Source: Maritimibacter alkaliphilus (lineage in GTDB: Bacteria > Pseudomonadota > Alphaproteobacteria > Rhodobacterales > Rhodobacteraceae). Taken from it: a stretch of DNA of 64,000 nt. The notes beneath the pieces are model-generated. The model did no database searches, was not told where the DNA came from, and saw only the letters and a list, made by a program, of their open reading frames with translations. The stretch covers positions 1,178,001-1,242,000 of the forward strand of contig NZ_JAHVIT010000002.1 of NCBI RefSeq assembly GCF_019801605.1, read 5' to 3'. The position numbers were made by a program, and so were the translations under genes. Positions 36,005 through 44,421 of this stretch are shown here, piece by piece. The number at the start of each line of letters is the position of its first letter. Positions within the stretch are counted from its first letter, which is position 1.

Positions 36005-36760
36005 ATGTCCGAGCCGAGCTATCTGGAAACGCCGCAGGGCCGCAAGCTGGCCTACCACCGTACCGCGGGCAAGGGCCCCGGCGTGGTCTTCCTTGGCGGG
36101 TTCAAGTCCGACATGACCGGGACCAAGGCGCAGCACCTGCAGGACTGGGCCGAGGCCGAGGGCCGCGCCTTCCTGCGGTTCGACTATTCCGGCCATGGCC
36201 AGAGCTCGGAGGCGTTCCTTGACGGGGCCATCGGGGACTGGGCCGAGGATGCCGAGGCCGCCATCGAGATGCTGACAGAGGGGCCGCAGGTGCTCGTCGG
36301 CTCTTCCATGGGCGGCTGGATTTCCCTGCTGATGACCAAGCGCATCCCGGAACGGATCGCGGGCCTCGTCACCATCGCCGCGGCCCCCGACTTCACCGAG
36401 GACAGCATGTGGGCCGGCTTCGACGAGGCGCAGCGCGCCGCCCTCGAAATGGTGCAGCAGGTCGCGCTGCCCTCCGAGTACGGCGAACCTTACGTGATCA
36501 CGAAGCGCCTGATCGAGGACGGCCGCAAGCACCTTGTCCTGCGCGGCGCCCTGCCGCTGCCCTTCCCGGTGCGTTTCCTGCAGGGCACGGCGGATGCGGA
36601 CGTGGACATGTCGGTGGCGCTGCGCCTGCTGGAGCGGGCCGAGGGGCCGGACATGCGCCTGACGCTGGTGAAGGGGGCGGATCACCGCTTCTCCTCGCCC
36701 GATGACCTCGCCCATATCACCGCCGCGATCACGGATGTGCTGGTCCGCGCCGAGGGCTGA
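36005..36760 (+). CDS. Alpha/beta hydrolase, ABHD10-like
   Basis: A 251-residue soluble alpha/beta hydrolase. The catalytic triad looks complete: nucleophile Ser in LVGSSMGGWISLL, Asp in LQGTADADVDMS and His in VKGADHRFSSP. The oxyanion-hole region is VVFLGGFKSDMTGTKAQ, as in ABHD10-type esterases or thioesterases of alphaproteobacteria and mitochondria. The substrate is unknown; short acyl esters or protein-linked acyl groups are possible. It has GGGGGG before the ATG. A second hydrolase-fold gene follows 123 bases downstream. Confidence 0.86.
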   Translation: MSEPSYLETPQGRKLAYHRTAGKGPGVVFLGGFKSDMTGTKAQHLQDWAEAEGRAFLRFDYSGHGQSSEAFLDGAIGDWAEDAEAAIEMLTEGPQVLVGSSMGGWISLLMTKRIPERIAGLVTIAAAPDFTEDSMWAGFDEAQRAALEMVQQVALPSEYGEPYVITKRLIEDGRKHLVLRGALPLPFPVRFLQGTADADVDMSVALRLLERAEGPDMRLTLVKGADHRFSSPDDLAHITAAITDVLVRAEG

Positions 36761-36883
36761 TCACGTTTCGGCGATGCGCCGCTGGCGCAGGCGCGCGACG
36801 CCGCGCAAGCCATTGACCTTGCTTGCGCCGCCATGTCCTGTGGCCCGGATCGCCGCCATGCGGCGCAGGACGGGATGGAAGAC

Positions 36884-37591
36884 ATGGCAGACCCTCTGGT
36901 ATTCGTGCCGGGCCTCGGCTGCGACCTGAGGCTCTTTGCCCAGCAGGCCACGGTGATGGGACGCCGGCGCATGGTCAGCGTGGCCCCCGTGGGGCAGGGC
37001 GAGCGGATGGAGGAGATCGCCTCCGAGCTGCTCAGCCAGCTGCCTGCGCGGTTTGCCCTCTGCGGCTACGGGTTCGGCGGGGCGGTGGCGATGGAGATCC
37101 TGCGCCGCGCCCCCGACCGCGTGCTGCGCCTCGCGCTGATCTCCTGCACCCCGCTGGCCGACACCCCGCAGGAGGCCGCCGCCCGCGAGCCCTGGATCGT
37201 GAAATCCCGTGCCGGGCGGCTCGATGATGCGCTGAAGGAGGCGCTGCCCGCCGCCACCCTCGCCCCGGGCCCGCGCCGGGCCGATTACATCGCCGCCTGG
37301 CAGCGGATGGCCCGCGATGGCGGGCCTCAGGCCTTCGAGAAGCAGAACCGTGCCCTGCAACGCCGCCGCGACCAGCAGGCGACGCTGCGCAAGTGCAAGG
37401 TCCCCACCCGCGTCATCTGCGGCGAATACGATACGCTGACCCCGGTGAAACGGCACGAGTTCATGGCCGAGCTGATCCCGACCGCCCGCCTCTCGATCCT
37501 GCCCGACGCCGGACACCTGCCCAGCTGGGAAAGCCCCGAGGCGCTGATCGAGGTGCTGGAAGACTGGATGAAACAGCCCGTCACCGCCTGA
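36884..37591 (+). CDS. Alpha/beta-hydrolase fold protein lacking the nucleophile serine
   Basis: A 235-residue alpha/beta-hydrolase fold protein that begins ADPLVFVPGLGCDLRLFAQQ. The nucleophile elbow reads LCGYGFGGAVAM, with Gly63 (codon GGG at 37070-37072) where the Ser of GxSxG should be. The Asp (ICGEYDTLTPV) and His (LPDAGHLPSWE) positions of the triad are kept. It is therefore probably not a classical serine hydrolase: a pseudoenzyme, or a lyase-like or cofactor-free member. GGATGGAAG lies before the ATG at 36884; in-frame ATGs at 36875 and 36833 are alternatives. Confidence 0.83.
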   Translation: MADPLVFVPGLGCDLRLFAQQATVMGRRRMVSVAPVGQGERMEEIASELLSQLPARFALCGYGFGGAVAMEILRRAPDRVLRLALISCTPLADTPQEAAAREPWIVKSRAGRLDDALKEALPAATLAPGPRRADYIAAWQRMARDGGPQAFEKQNRALQRRRDQQATLRKCKVPTRVICGEYDTLTPVKRHEFMAELIPTARLSILPDAGHLPSWESPEALIEVLEDWMKQPVTA

Positions 37592-37602
37592 CAAACACGA
37601 GG

Positions 37603-37650
37603 GAGGGGACCGCAGCCCCCTCCTTCATCTGTCCGAAAATACTCAAGAAA
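37603..37650. repeat. Dispersed intergenic repeat, copy 1
   Basis: A GC-rich segment carrying the shared core CTTCATCTGTCCGAAAATAC, preceded by CCGCAGCCCCCT, between the hydrolase gene and the convergent permease gene. It matches copies near 46.0, 49.4, 55.6 and 60.3 kb. Confidence 0.7.
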
Positions 37651-37658
37651 CCGGCCCC

Positions 37659-40232
37659 TCAGTCCCGCGACCGCAGCACCCGCGCGGGACGCGCGGCCAG
37701 CGGCCGCCAGGCAAAGACCATCCCAGCGACGAGGTTCGCGATCAGCCCGCCTGCCACGATGGCCAGCGCCGAGGGCCAGATCACCGCATAGTCGGTCTCC
37801 ATCACGTAGTGGCAGACCGCCCAGCCCCCGGCGATCCCGGCGGCCAGCGCCACCAGCCCCGCCGCAGCCCCCATGATGCCTGACCGCCACGCGAGGCTGG
37901 CCAGCACCCGGGCCCGCGTTGCCCCCAGCGTCTTCAGCACCGCCGCTTCGTAGACCCGCGCCCGCTCACCCGAAAGCGCAGCCCCGATCAGCACGAGGAA
38001 GCCGGTCAGCAGCGTCGCCCCCGCGCCATAGGAGGTGGCCGTGGCGATGCCGCCCAGAAGCTCCGACACCCGGTCGATGGCGTCGCGGACGCGGATCGCG
38101 GTGATGTTGGGATAGCTGTTGGAGAGGTCGCGCAGGATCGCCGCCTCGGCCTGCGGTTCGGCATAGACGGTGGCGATCCAGCTGTGCGGTGCGCCTGCGA
38201 GGGCCGAGGGGTTCATGGCGGTGATGAACCCCATGCCCGCGGTGGAGAAGTCCACCTCGCGGAAGGAGGTCAGCGTCGCGGTGATGTCGCGGCCAAGGAT
38301 GTTGATCGTGATCTCGTCGCCCAGCTTCAGCCCCATCTCGGCGGCTTCCTCGGCGGCGAAGGACAACTGCGGCGGGCCGGTGTAATCCTCGGGCCACCAT
38401 GCGCCCTCGGTGATCTTGGTGCCCTCGGGGCGGGCGGCAGAATAGGTCACGCCCCGGTCGCCGCGCAGCACCCAGTGATCGCCCGCGACCTCGCGGGCGG
38501 GGCGGCCGTTGATCTGGGTGATGATGCCGCGCAGCATCGGCGCGGCCTCCACCCGGCTCACGGCGGGGTCGGTGTCGACGCGGGTGCGGAAGCCCGCCAT
38601 CTGGTCGGGCTGGATGTCGACGAAGAAATAGCTCGGCGCGCGGTCGGGCAGGTCGCGGGTGATGGCGGCGCGCAGGTTGCCGTCGATCTGCCCCACGGCG
38701 GCCAGAACGGAGAGGCCGAGGCCCAGCGACAGCACCACGGGCAGTGCCTCGTTCCCCGGTCCCGCCACGGCGGCCAGCGCCCAGCGAAGCGGTGGGCGGC
38801 CCCGCGCGACAGGGCGCAGCGCGCCGGCAAGGCGGCGGATGCCGAGGCCCGCCAGCGTCAGCAGGACAAGCGCGCCGAGGATGCCACCCGCGGTCCAGAG
38901 GGTGAGCCGCCAGTTGCCGGAAAACGCCCCCGCGGCCCCCAGCAGCAGCGCGAAGAGCGCCGCGATGGTGACGAGGTAGCGCAGCGGCGGCAGCGCCCGC
39001 CCGCCGCCAAGCGCATCGCGGAACAGGGCGGCGGCGCGGATGTCCTCGGTCCGGGCCAGCGGCCAGAGGGTGAAGATCAGCGCCGTCAGCAGGCCATAGA
39101 GCGCCGCCTCGATCAGCGGGCGCGGGTAAAGGCCGAACTCTGCCGGGATCGGCAGCTGCGCCGAGATCAGCGGGTCGAGGGCGATCGGGATGATCGTCCC
39201 CAGCACCAGCCCGATCGCGATGCCGAGCACGGCAAGGGCGCCGATCTGCAGGAAGTAGGTCAGGAACAGCACCCGCCGCTCCGCCCCCAGCGTGCGCAGG
39301 GTGGCGATGGTGGCGGTCTTGCCCGAGAGGTAGGCGCGCACGGCGGAGGACACACCGACACCGCCCACCGCAAGCCCCGAGAGGCCCACGAGGATCAGGA
39401 AACCGCCCAGCCGGTCCACGAAGGTGGCAATGCCCGGCGCGCCGTTGCGGCTGTCGCGCCACCGCATCCCGCTGTCGCGGAAATTTTCCCGCGCCTGATC
39501 GGCCAGCGGCGCCACCTCGGTGCCCTCGGGCAGGGTCAGCCGGTAGCGGCTGTCGAAGAGCGTGCCCGGCGCCAGCAGGCCCGAGCCCTCCAGCGCCTGC
39601 CGCAGCACCAGCGTGCGCGGGCCGAGGCCGAAACCGTCGGCGCCGCTGTCGGGCTCGCTCTCCAGCAGGGCGCTCAGCCGGAAGGTCGTCTCGCCCAGCC
39701 GGAAGCTGTCGCCCGGCGCGATCTGCAGCCGGTCCGCCAGCAGCGGCGCCATGATCGCGCCCGGCGTGCCGTCCTGATCGGCGAAGGCCTCGACCAGCGG
39801 GATATCGGGCGAGAGTGTCACCGCCCCCACCAGCGGATAGGCGCTGTCCACCGCCTTGACCTGCGTCAGCCCGCGCTCGGGCCCTTCCGGCCCGTCGACC
39901 ACGGCCATGGAGCGGAAATCGGCGATCTCGGAGACGGCGGCGGCGTGGGTCTCCATCCACGCGCGTTCCTCGTCGGAGGCAAAGCGGTAGGTGAAGGACA
40001 TCTCGGCGTCGCCGCCCAGCAGGGCCGCGCCTTCGCGGGCGAGCCCGGCCTCGATCGAGGCGCGGACCATGCCGACGCCCGCGATGGCCGCCACGCCGAG
40101 CGCGAGGCACCCCAGCAGGATGCGGAAGCCGCGCAGGCCGCCGCGCAATTCGCGCCGCGCAAAGCGGGCGGCGAGGGTGAGGGCGGCGAGGAGCCCGGGC
40201 GCTGCGGTGGCGGGCAGGGGAGCGGCGCTCAC
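37659..40232 (-). CDS. ABC transporter permease, YbbP-like (FtsX superfamily)
   Basis: An 857-residue inner-membrane protein with two FtsX/MacB-type permease domains separated by large periplasmic parts, the YbbP build. A first membrane segment (LGCLALGVAAIAGVGMVRAS) is followed by a periplasmic region of about 200 residues. Then come three segments around residues 260-400 (FLILVGLSGLAVGGVGVSSA; LGIAIGLVLGTIIPIALDPL), a middle pair, a second periplasmic region (VDIQPDQMAGFRTRVDTDPA) and a final set ending near FAWRPLAARPARVLRSRD. The start is GTG, overlapping the ATPase stop as GTGA. Together with the ATPase and divergent tesA this reproduces the E. coli ybbA-ybbP/tesA arrangement. Confidence 0.88.
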   Translation of the reverse strand: MSAAPLPATAAPGLLAALTLAARFARRELRGGLRGFRILLGCLALGVAAIAGVGMVRASIEAGLAREGAALLGGDAEMSFTYRFASDEERAWMETHAAAVSEIADFRSMAVVDGPEGPERGLTQVKAVDSAYPLVGAVTLSPDIPLVEAFADQDGTPGAIMAPLLADRLQIAPGDSFRLGETTFRLSALLESEPDSGADGFGLGPRTLVLRQALEGSGLLAPGTLFDSRYRLTLPEGTEVAPLADQARENFRDSGMRWRDSRNGAPGIATFVDRLGGFLILVGLSGLAVGGVGVSSAVRAYLSGKTATIATLRTLGAERRVLFLTYFLQIGALAVLGIAIGLVLGTIIPIALDPLISAQLPIPAEFGLYPRPLIEAALYGLLTALIFTLWPLARTEDIRAAALFRDALGGGRALPPLRYLVTIAALFALLLGAAGAFSGNWRLTLWTAGGILGALVLLTLAGLGIRRLAGALRPVARGRPPLRWALAAVAGPGNEALPVVLSLGLGLSVLAAVGQIDGNLRAAITRDLPDRAPSYFFVDIQPDQMAGFRTRVDTDPAVSRVEAAPMLRGIITQINGRPAREVAGDHWVLRGDRGVTYSAARPEGTKITEGAWWPEDYTGPPQLSFAAEEAAEMGLKLGDEITINILGRDITATLTSFREVDFSTAGMGFITAMNPSALAGAPHSWIATVYAEPQAEAAILRDLSNSYPNITAIRVRDAIDRVSELLGGIATATSYGAGATLLTGFLVLIGAALSGERARVYEAAVLKTLGATRARVLASLAWRSGIMGAAAGLVALAAGIAGGWAVCHYVMETDYAVIWPSALAIVAGGLIANLVAGMVFAWRPLAARPARVLRSRD

Positions 40233-40918
40233 TCCGCCGCCTCCGCCAGCGGGCTGACATGGCCGTCGCGCAGGCGGATCACGCGGTCGCAGCGGGCGGC
40301 CAGCTCGTTCGAATGGGTCACCATCACCAGCGTCGCCCCGTGCCGGTCGCGCAGGCCAAAGAGCAGGTCGACGATCTGCTTGCCGGTGCTCTCGTCGAGG
40401 TTGCCGGTGGGTTCATCCGCCAGCAGGATCTCGGGCCGGGGGGCAATGGCGCGGGCAAGGGCCACGCGCTGCTGCTCGCCGCCGGACATCTGGCTGGGGT
40501 AATGCCCGCCGCGATGGCCAAGGCCCACGGCTTCCAGCTCGGCCTCGGCCCGGTCGAAGGCATCCGCAACGCCTGCCAGTTCCAGCGGCGTGGCGACATT
40601 TTCCAGTGCGGTCATCGTCGGGATGAGGTGGAAGGATTGAAAGACCACCCCCATATGTTCCCGGCGGAAGCGGGCAAGCTGGTCCTCGGTCATCGCCGTC
40701 AGGTCCTGCCCCAGCGCCGCGATCCGGCCCCCGGTGGCGCGTTCCAGCCCGCCCATCAGCATCAGGAGAGAGCTTTTGCCAGAGCCCGAAGGCCCCACCA
40801 GCCCCAGCGTTTCCCCCCGTCGGACGGTGAGCGAGATGTCCTGCAGGATATCGACGCGCCCGGCGTTGCCGTCCAGTGACAGGGCAGCCCCTTCGAGGGT
40901 CAGGATCGGATCGTTCAT
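40229..40918 (-). CDS. ABC transporter ATP-binding protein, YbbA/LolD-like
   Basis: A 229-residue ATPase of the MacB/LolD group. Walker A is GPSGSGKSSLL, the Q-loop is in GVVFQSFHLIPTMTALENV, the signature is SGGEQQRVALARA, Walker B is ILLADEPTGNLDE, and the switch His is in VMVTHSNELAARC. It provides ATP energy to the downstream YbbP-like permease, probably moving or handling a hydrophobic or envelope substrate. AAAGGA lies 7 bases before the ATG. It starts about 48 bases from the likely beginning of the divergent tesA-like gene. Confidence 0.92.
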   Translation of the reverse strand: MNDPILTLEGAALSLDGNAGRVDILQDISLTVRRGETLGLVGPSGSGKSSLLMLMGGLERATGGRIAALGQDLTAMTEDQLARFRREHMGVVFQSFHLIPTMTALENVATPLELAGVADAFDRAEAELEAVGLGHRGGHYPSQMSGGEQQRVALARAIAPRPEILLADEPTGNLDESTGKQIVDLLFGLRDRHGATLVMVTHSNELAARCDRVIRLRDGHVSPLAEAAE

Positions 40919-41018
40919 CGGGGTCCTTTCAGCGGTTGGCGCCTCCCTTGGGGGCTGCCTGTCATATGGGGGCGGGTTCCGCGGGGCCAAGGCCGCGGCT
41001 GGGGCGATTTCCCTCGGA

Positions 41019-41636
41019 TTGTGCCTAATCCTCAGCCCCTTGTCCGCCCATGAAGCGCAGGCAGAGGTCACGATACTGGCATTGGGCGACAGTCTGACCC
41101 AGGGCTACGGCCTGCCGCCGGAAGAGGGTTTCGTGCCGCAGCTGCAGGGCTGGCTGCGCGATCAGGGCGCGGAGGTGACGGTGATCAACGGCGGCGTGTC
41201 GGGCGACACCACGGCGGGCGGGCTCTCGCGCGTGGAATGGTCCCTGACGCCCGAGGTGGACGCGATGATCGTGGAACTGGGCGGCAACGACCTGCTGCGC
41301 GGGATCGACCCTGCGGTCACGCGGGCCAATATCGAGGGCATCCTGAAGGTCGGGCAGGCGCGCGATCTGCCGATGATGCTGGTGGGCTTCCAGGCGGCGC
41401 GGAATTACGGCGATGGCTACAAGCGCGATTTCGATGCGCTCTATCCTGAACTGGCCGAGGCCTATGGCGCGATCCTGATCCCCAGCTTCTTTGCCGGTCT
41501 CTCGGAGGAGGCCGACCCCGCGGCCTATGCGCCCTACATGCAGGCCGATGGCATCCACCCGACGGGTGAGGGCGTGGCGCGGATCGTGGACCGGATCGGA
41601 CCACAGGTGCAGGCGCTGATCGAACGGGTGGAGTAG
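41019..41636 (+). CDS. tesA: Periplasmic SGNH arylesterase/lysophospholipase, TesA-like; start uncertain
   Basis: A SGNH hydrolase of the TesA (thioesterase I/lysophospholipase L1) family. The four blocks are present: I ILALGDSLTQGYGLP (nucleophile Ser), II NGGVSGDTTAGG (Gly), III VELGGNDLLRG (Asn), V DGIHPTGEG (Asp/His). A signal-like stretch (AAAGAISLGLCLILSPLSAH) precedes it, but there is no ATG or GTG in frame. TTG at 41019 is the only standard codon and cuts the signal short. One additional G in the run at 40968-40972 would join the ATG at 40966 to this frame and give a full signal peptide. So the start given is a minimum, and an indel or sequencing error is plausible. Confidence 0.75.
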   Translation: MCLILSPLSAHEAQAEVTILALGDSLTQGYGLPPEEGFVPQLQGWLRDQGAEVTVINGGVSGDTTAGGLSRVEWSLTPEVDAMIVELGGNDLLRGIDPAVTRANIEGILKVGQARDLPMMLVGFQAARNYGDGYKRDFDALYPELAEAYGAILIPSFFAGLSEEADPAAYAPYMQADGIHPTGEGVARIVDRIGPQVQALIERVE

Positions 41637-41760
41637 GGCGCGGCTGTCGGCGGCTTCCTCGTGGTCCGGGGCGGAGCGTGCCGCGCTGTCGGCCCTTCAC
41701 GCAAAGGGGCCTCGCATCGCAGGCGCGTGGATCACGGGGCCCGCGTTGCAGCCATCCCCC

Positions 41761-41787
41761 AAAAGAAAACGGGCCCCGAGGGGCCCG
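41761..41787 (-). terminator. Terminator of the second cold-shock gene
   Basis: On the minus strand, an 8-bp stem CGGGCCCC/GGGGCCCG (41787-41780 with 41777-41770) is followed by TTTTCTTTT. Confidence 0.85.
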
Positions 41788-41817
41788 CAATCACCTTCTC
41801 TGACGGCAGATGCCGGA

Positions 41818-42024
41818 TCAGAGCAGTGCCAGGTTCACAGCCGACTCGCGGCCGTCACGGCCGGGCTGGATGTCGAACGAGACTTTTTGGTTGTCGGCAA
41901 GGCCGGTCAGCCCCGAACGCTCGACAGCCGAGATGTGGACGAAAACGTCCTTGCTGCCACCTTCGGGGGCGATGAAGCCGTACCCTTTGGTGGTGTTGAA
42001 CCATTTGACGGTGCCAGTGGCCAT
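41818..42024 (-). CDS. Cold-shock protein (CspA family), copy 2
   Basis: A 68-residue cold-shock domain, RNP1 KGYGFIAP and RNP2 DVFVHIS, starting MATGTVKWFNTTKGYGFIAP. It is nearly identical to the copy at 27.4 kb up to residue 48 and differs in the last 20 residues (SFDIQPGRDGRESAVNLALL). GAGGAG precedes the ATG at 42024. A 5' leader of about 80 bases with a run of A and T lies upstream, and a good terminator follows. Whether it is cold-induced or constitutive cannot be told. Confidence 0.95.
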   Translation of the reverse strand: MATGTVKWFNTTKGYGFIAPEGGSKDVFVHISAVERSGLTGLADNQKVSFDIQPGRDGRESAVNLALL

Positions 42025-42205
42025 CGTCGTGCTCCTCAAAATAACTGCCCGCGGGATTGCGGCAGGTCGGCTAAGTCTTAACAAAATCGAGTGACTGAGC
42101 CGGGTCGGAGCAGGTGGTCGATAAAGGCGACGTCGCGGTCTATAGAATACAGGCCGTTCCAGCGTCGCGCAAGAGTTGTAAGACCCCTGCGACGGGGCGT
42201 TTTTC

Positions 42206-42367
42206 TCATTCTTCCCGGAAATTCCGGGCGAAAAGCAGCGAGAAGAGCGCCAGGGGCAGGAACAGGGACTTCACCGCGAAGAGGACGCCGATCAGTGTCC
42301 AGCTCAACCCGAGCAGCTGGGCCTCTGCGTAGAGCAGGACCAGGGCGATCGGGGCAAATAGAAGCAT
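42206..42367 (-). CDS. Possible small membrane protein
   Basis: A 53-residue frame giving two clean hydrophobic segments (MLLFAPIALVLLYAEAQLLG and LIGVLFAVKSLFLPLALFSL) and a charged end (FARNFREE), the look of a real small membrane protein and not of a GC-rich shadow. An in-frame extension to 42457 exists. The ribosome-binding site is poor and no family is recognised, so this remains tentative. Confidence 0.4.
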   Translation of the reverse strand: MLLFAPIALVLLYAEAQLLGLSWTLIGVLFAVKSLFLPLALFSLLFARNFREE

Positions 42368-42637
42368 CACAACAGCAGGCACAGCGGGTTTTCGACCTCG
42401 ATAACAGGCGTGGGTCTGGCACGTCGGCTCGACCAAAATAACGGGAACACCCCTCAAAATGACGGGATCGTTCCGGATTACAAGACTATGACCGTAATTC
42501 TGGCGCGAAAGAGCGTCGCTTTGCCGATCGATGCGCGGGATCGGCAGGATTTCGCATCGTGTTGCCCCGCGGAACGCGGGTTTCGGGGGGCGCCCCTGCC
42601 GCAGTGCGGCGACAGGGGCGAATCACCTGGCGGCGGA

Positions 42638-43603
42638 TCAGTCCAGCATGGAGAGCGCGCGGGAGAACATCGCCGGGTCGACGTTGCCGCCGGACAGGAT
42701 GGCGATCACCGGGCCGCTGCCCGGGGCCCTGGTCAGCGCGGCGGCAAGCGCCACGGAGCCGCCCGGCTCGCCCACGATCTTGAGCCGCAGGAAGGCCTGC
42801 GCCATGGCCATCAGCGCCTCGTCCTCGCTCACCACGAGGCCCGGGCCGCAAAGCCGCTGGATGTTCGGCCAGGTCAGGTCACCGGGCTGGGGCGTGATGA
42901 TCGCATCGCAGATCGAGCCGGAGAGCCGGGCGTTGCGCTGGATCGCGCCGGCGGCCTGCGAGCGGACCACGTCGTCGAAGCCCTCGGGCTCCACCGGGTG
43001 CACGGTCAGGCCGGGGGCCGTCGCCTCCAGCGCCAGCGCGACACCGGAGGTCAGGCCGCCGCCGCCGCAGGGCACCAGCACGGGGGCCTCTTCGATACCC
43101 AGCTCCGCGGCCTGTTCGGCGATCTCCAGCCCGCAGGTGCCCTGGCCGGCGATAACCAGCGGCTCGTCAAAGGGTTTCACCAGCGTCAGGCCACGCTCTG
43201 CCGCCAGCCGGGCGCCGATCTCGTCCCGGTCCTCGCTCTCGCGGTTATAGGTCACCACCTCGGCCCCGTAGGCGCGGGTGTTGGCCAGCTTCAGCGCGGG
43301 CGCGTCCGACGGCATCACGATCACCGCCGGCACGCCGTGCATCTTCGCGGACCAGGCCACGCCCTGCGCGTGGTTGCCCGAGGAGAAGGCGATCACGCCG
43401 CGGGCCCGGACCTCCGGCTCCAGCGCCGAGATCGCCGACCACGCGCCGCGCGCCTTGAAGCTGCCGGTCTGCTGGAGGCATTCCGCCTTCACGTAGACCG
43501 GACGCCCGGCGAAATCGTCGAGCAGCGCGGAGTGGAGCAGCGGCGTGCGCCGCACGTGGCCCGCCAGCCGCCCGGCGGCGGCGGTGATCATGTCGAAGTT
43601 CAT
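42638..43603 (-). CDS. Threonine/serine dehydratase (PLP-dependent)
   Basis: A 321-residue fold-type II PLP enzyme of the threonine dehydratase / serine racemase group. The PLP Lys is in QQTGSFKARGAW, the substrate loop is SSGNHAQGVAW, and the phosphate-binding glycines are in PCGGGGLTSG. It lacks the C-terminal ACT regulatory domain of biosynthetic IlvA, so it is more like the catabolic or serine-racemase-like short form. The reaction would be threonine to 2-oxobutyrate and ammonia, or the serine equivalent. It is the last gene of a three-gene operon and overlaps the hydrolase gene by 4 bases. Confidence 0.88.
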   Translation of the reverse strand: MNFDMITAAAGRLAGHVRRTPLLHSALLDDFAGRPVYVKAECLQQTGSFKARGAWSAISALEPEVRARGVIAFSSGNHAQGVAWSAKMHGVPAVIVMPSDAPALKLANTRAYGAEVVTYNRESEDRDEIGARLAAERGLTLVKPFDEPLVIAGQGTCGLEIAEQAAELGIEEAPVLVPCGGGGLTSGVALALEATAPGLTVHPVEPEGFDDVVRSQAAGAIQRNARLSGSICDAIITPQPGDLTWPNIQRLCGPGLVVSEDEALMAMAQAFLRLKIVGEPGGSVALAAALTRAPGSGPVIAILSGGNVDPAMFSRALSMLD

Positions 43604-44421
43604 TTCAGTCTTTCCAGCCAGAGGGAGAGGGCGGCGAGGGCTTCGGCCTCGTCGAGGTAGGGGATGTGGCCCCGGTCGGGCACATGGGCCACGATCAGGT
43701 CGGGGTCGCGTGCCTGCATCTTCTCCACGGCGTCGTGGGTCAGCAAGTCCGAATTCGCGCCGTGGATCACCGCCAGCGGCAGGTCGGTCAGGCTGTCGAA
43801 GAGCGGCCACATGTCGGCCTTGGGCTCGGCGCCGGCCTCGATCACCGCGTCGCGCAGGCCGGGGTCGTAGTTGATCTGCAACCCCTCGGGGGTCTCGACA
43901 TTGGTATGGGTGACCTCCTTGCGCCACCGTTCCATCGGCACGTTCGGGAAGGCGGTCATGTGGGTGGAGCGGAAGCGCGCGGCCTCCTCGTAGGTCTTGA
44001 AGGGCGGGTTCTTCCCGAGATAGCCCATGATCGCCTCCAGCCCGGCGGGGTTCAGTTCGGGCCCGATGTCGTTCAGGGCCACGCCCAAGAGGCGGTCCTT
44101 TGCCAGCAGCCCCAGCAGCATGGCGATGATCCCCCCGCGCGAGGTGCCGAGGATCGCCACCTTCTCCAGCCCGAGGTGGTCGAGCAGGGCAAGCGCGTCC
44201 TTGGCCTCGACCGGTACGGTGTAGGTCTTGTAATCGCCCCAGTCGGACTGGCCCCGGCCCCGGTAGTCGAGGCGGATCATCCGCACGCCCTCCAGATGCG
44301 GCGCGACGAAGTCGAAGTCGCGGGCGTTGCGCGTCAGGCCGGAGAGGCAGAGCAGCGGCAGGCCGGTGCCTTCGTCCTCGTAGTGCAGGGACAGGCCGTC
44401 GGGGGCGGTGAAACGGGGCAT
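43600..44421 (-). CDS. Alpha/beta hydrolase
   Basis: A 273-residue alpha/beta hydrolase with an intact triad: Ser in LGTSRGGIIAMLL, Asp in VIHGANSDLLT and His in VPDRGHIPYLDEAE. The N-terminal part (LPLLCLSGLTRNARDFDFVA, MIRLDYRGRGQSDW) is typical of the dehalogenase/epoxide-hydrolase-like or esterase subgroup. The substrate is unknown. Its start shares one base with the stop of the HAD gene (TGATG) and its stop overlaps the dehydratase start by 4 bases, so it is translated as the middle member of an operon. Confidence 0.87.
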   Translation of the reverse strand: MPRFTAPDGLSLHYEDEGTGLPLLCLSGLTRNARDFDFVAPHLEGVRMIRLDYRGRGQSDWGDYKTYTVPVEAKDALALLDHLGLEKVAILGTSRGGIIAMLLGLLAKDRLLGVALNDIGPELNPAGLEAIMGYLGKNPPFKTYEEAARFRSTHMTAFPNVPMERWRKEVTHTNVETPEGLQINYDPGLRDAVIEAGAEPKADMWPLFDSLTDLPLAVIHGANSDLLTHDAVEKMQARDPDLIVAHVPDRGHIPYLDEAEALAALSLWLERLK

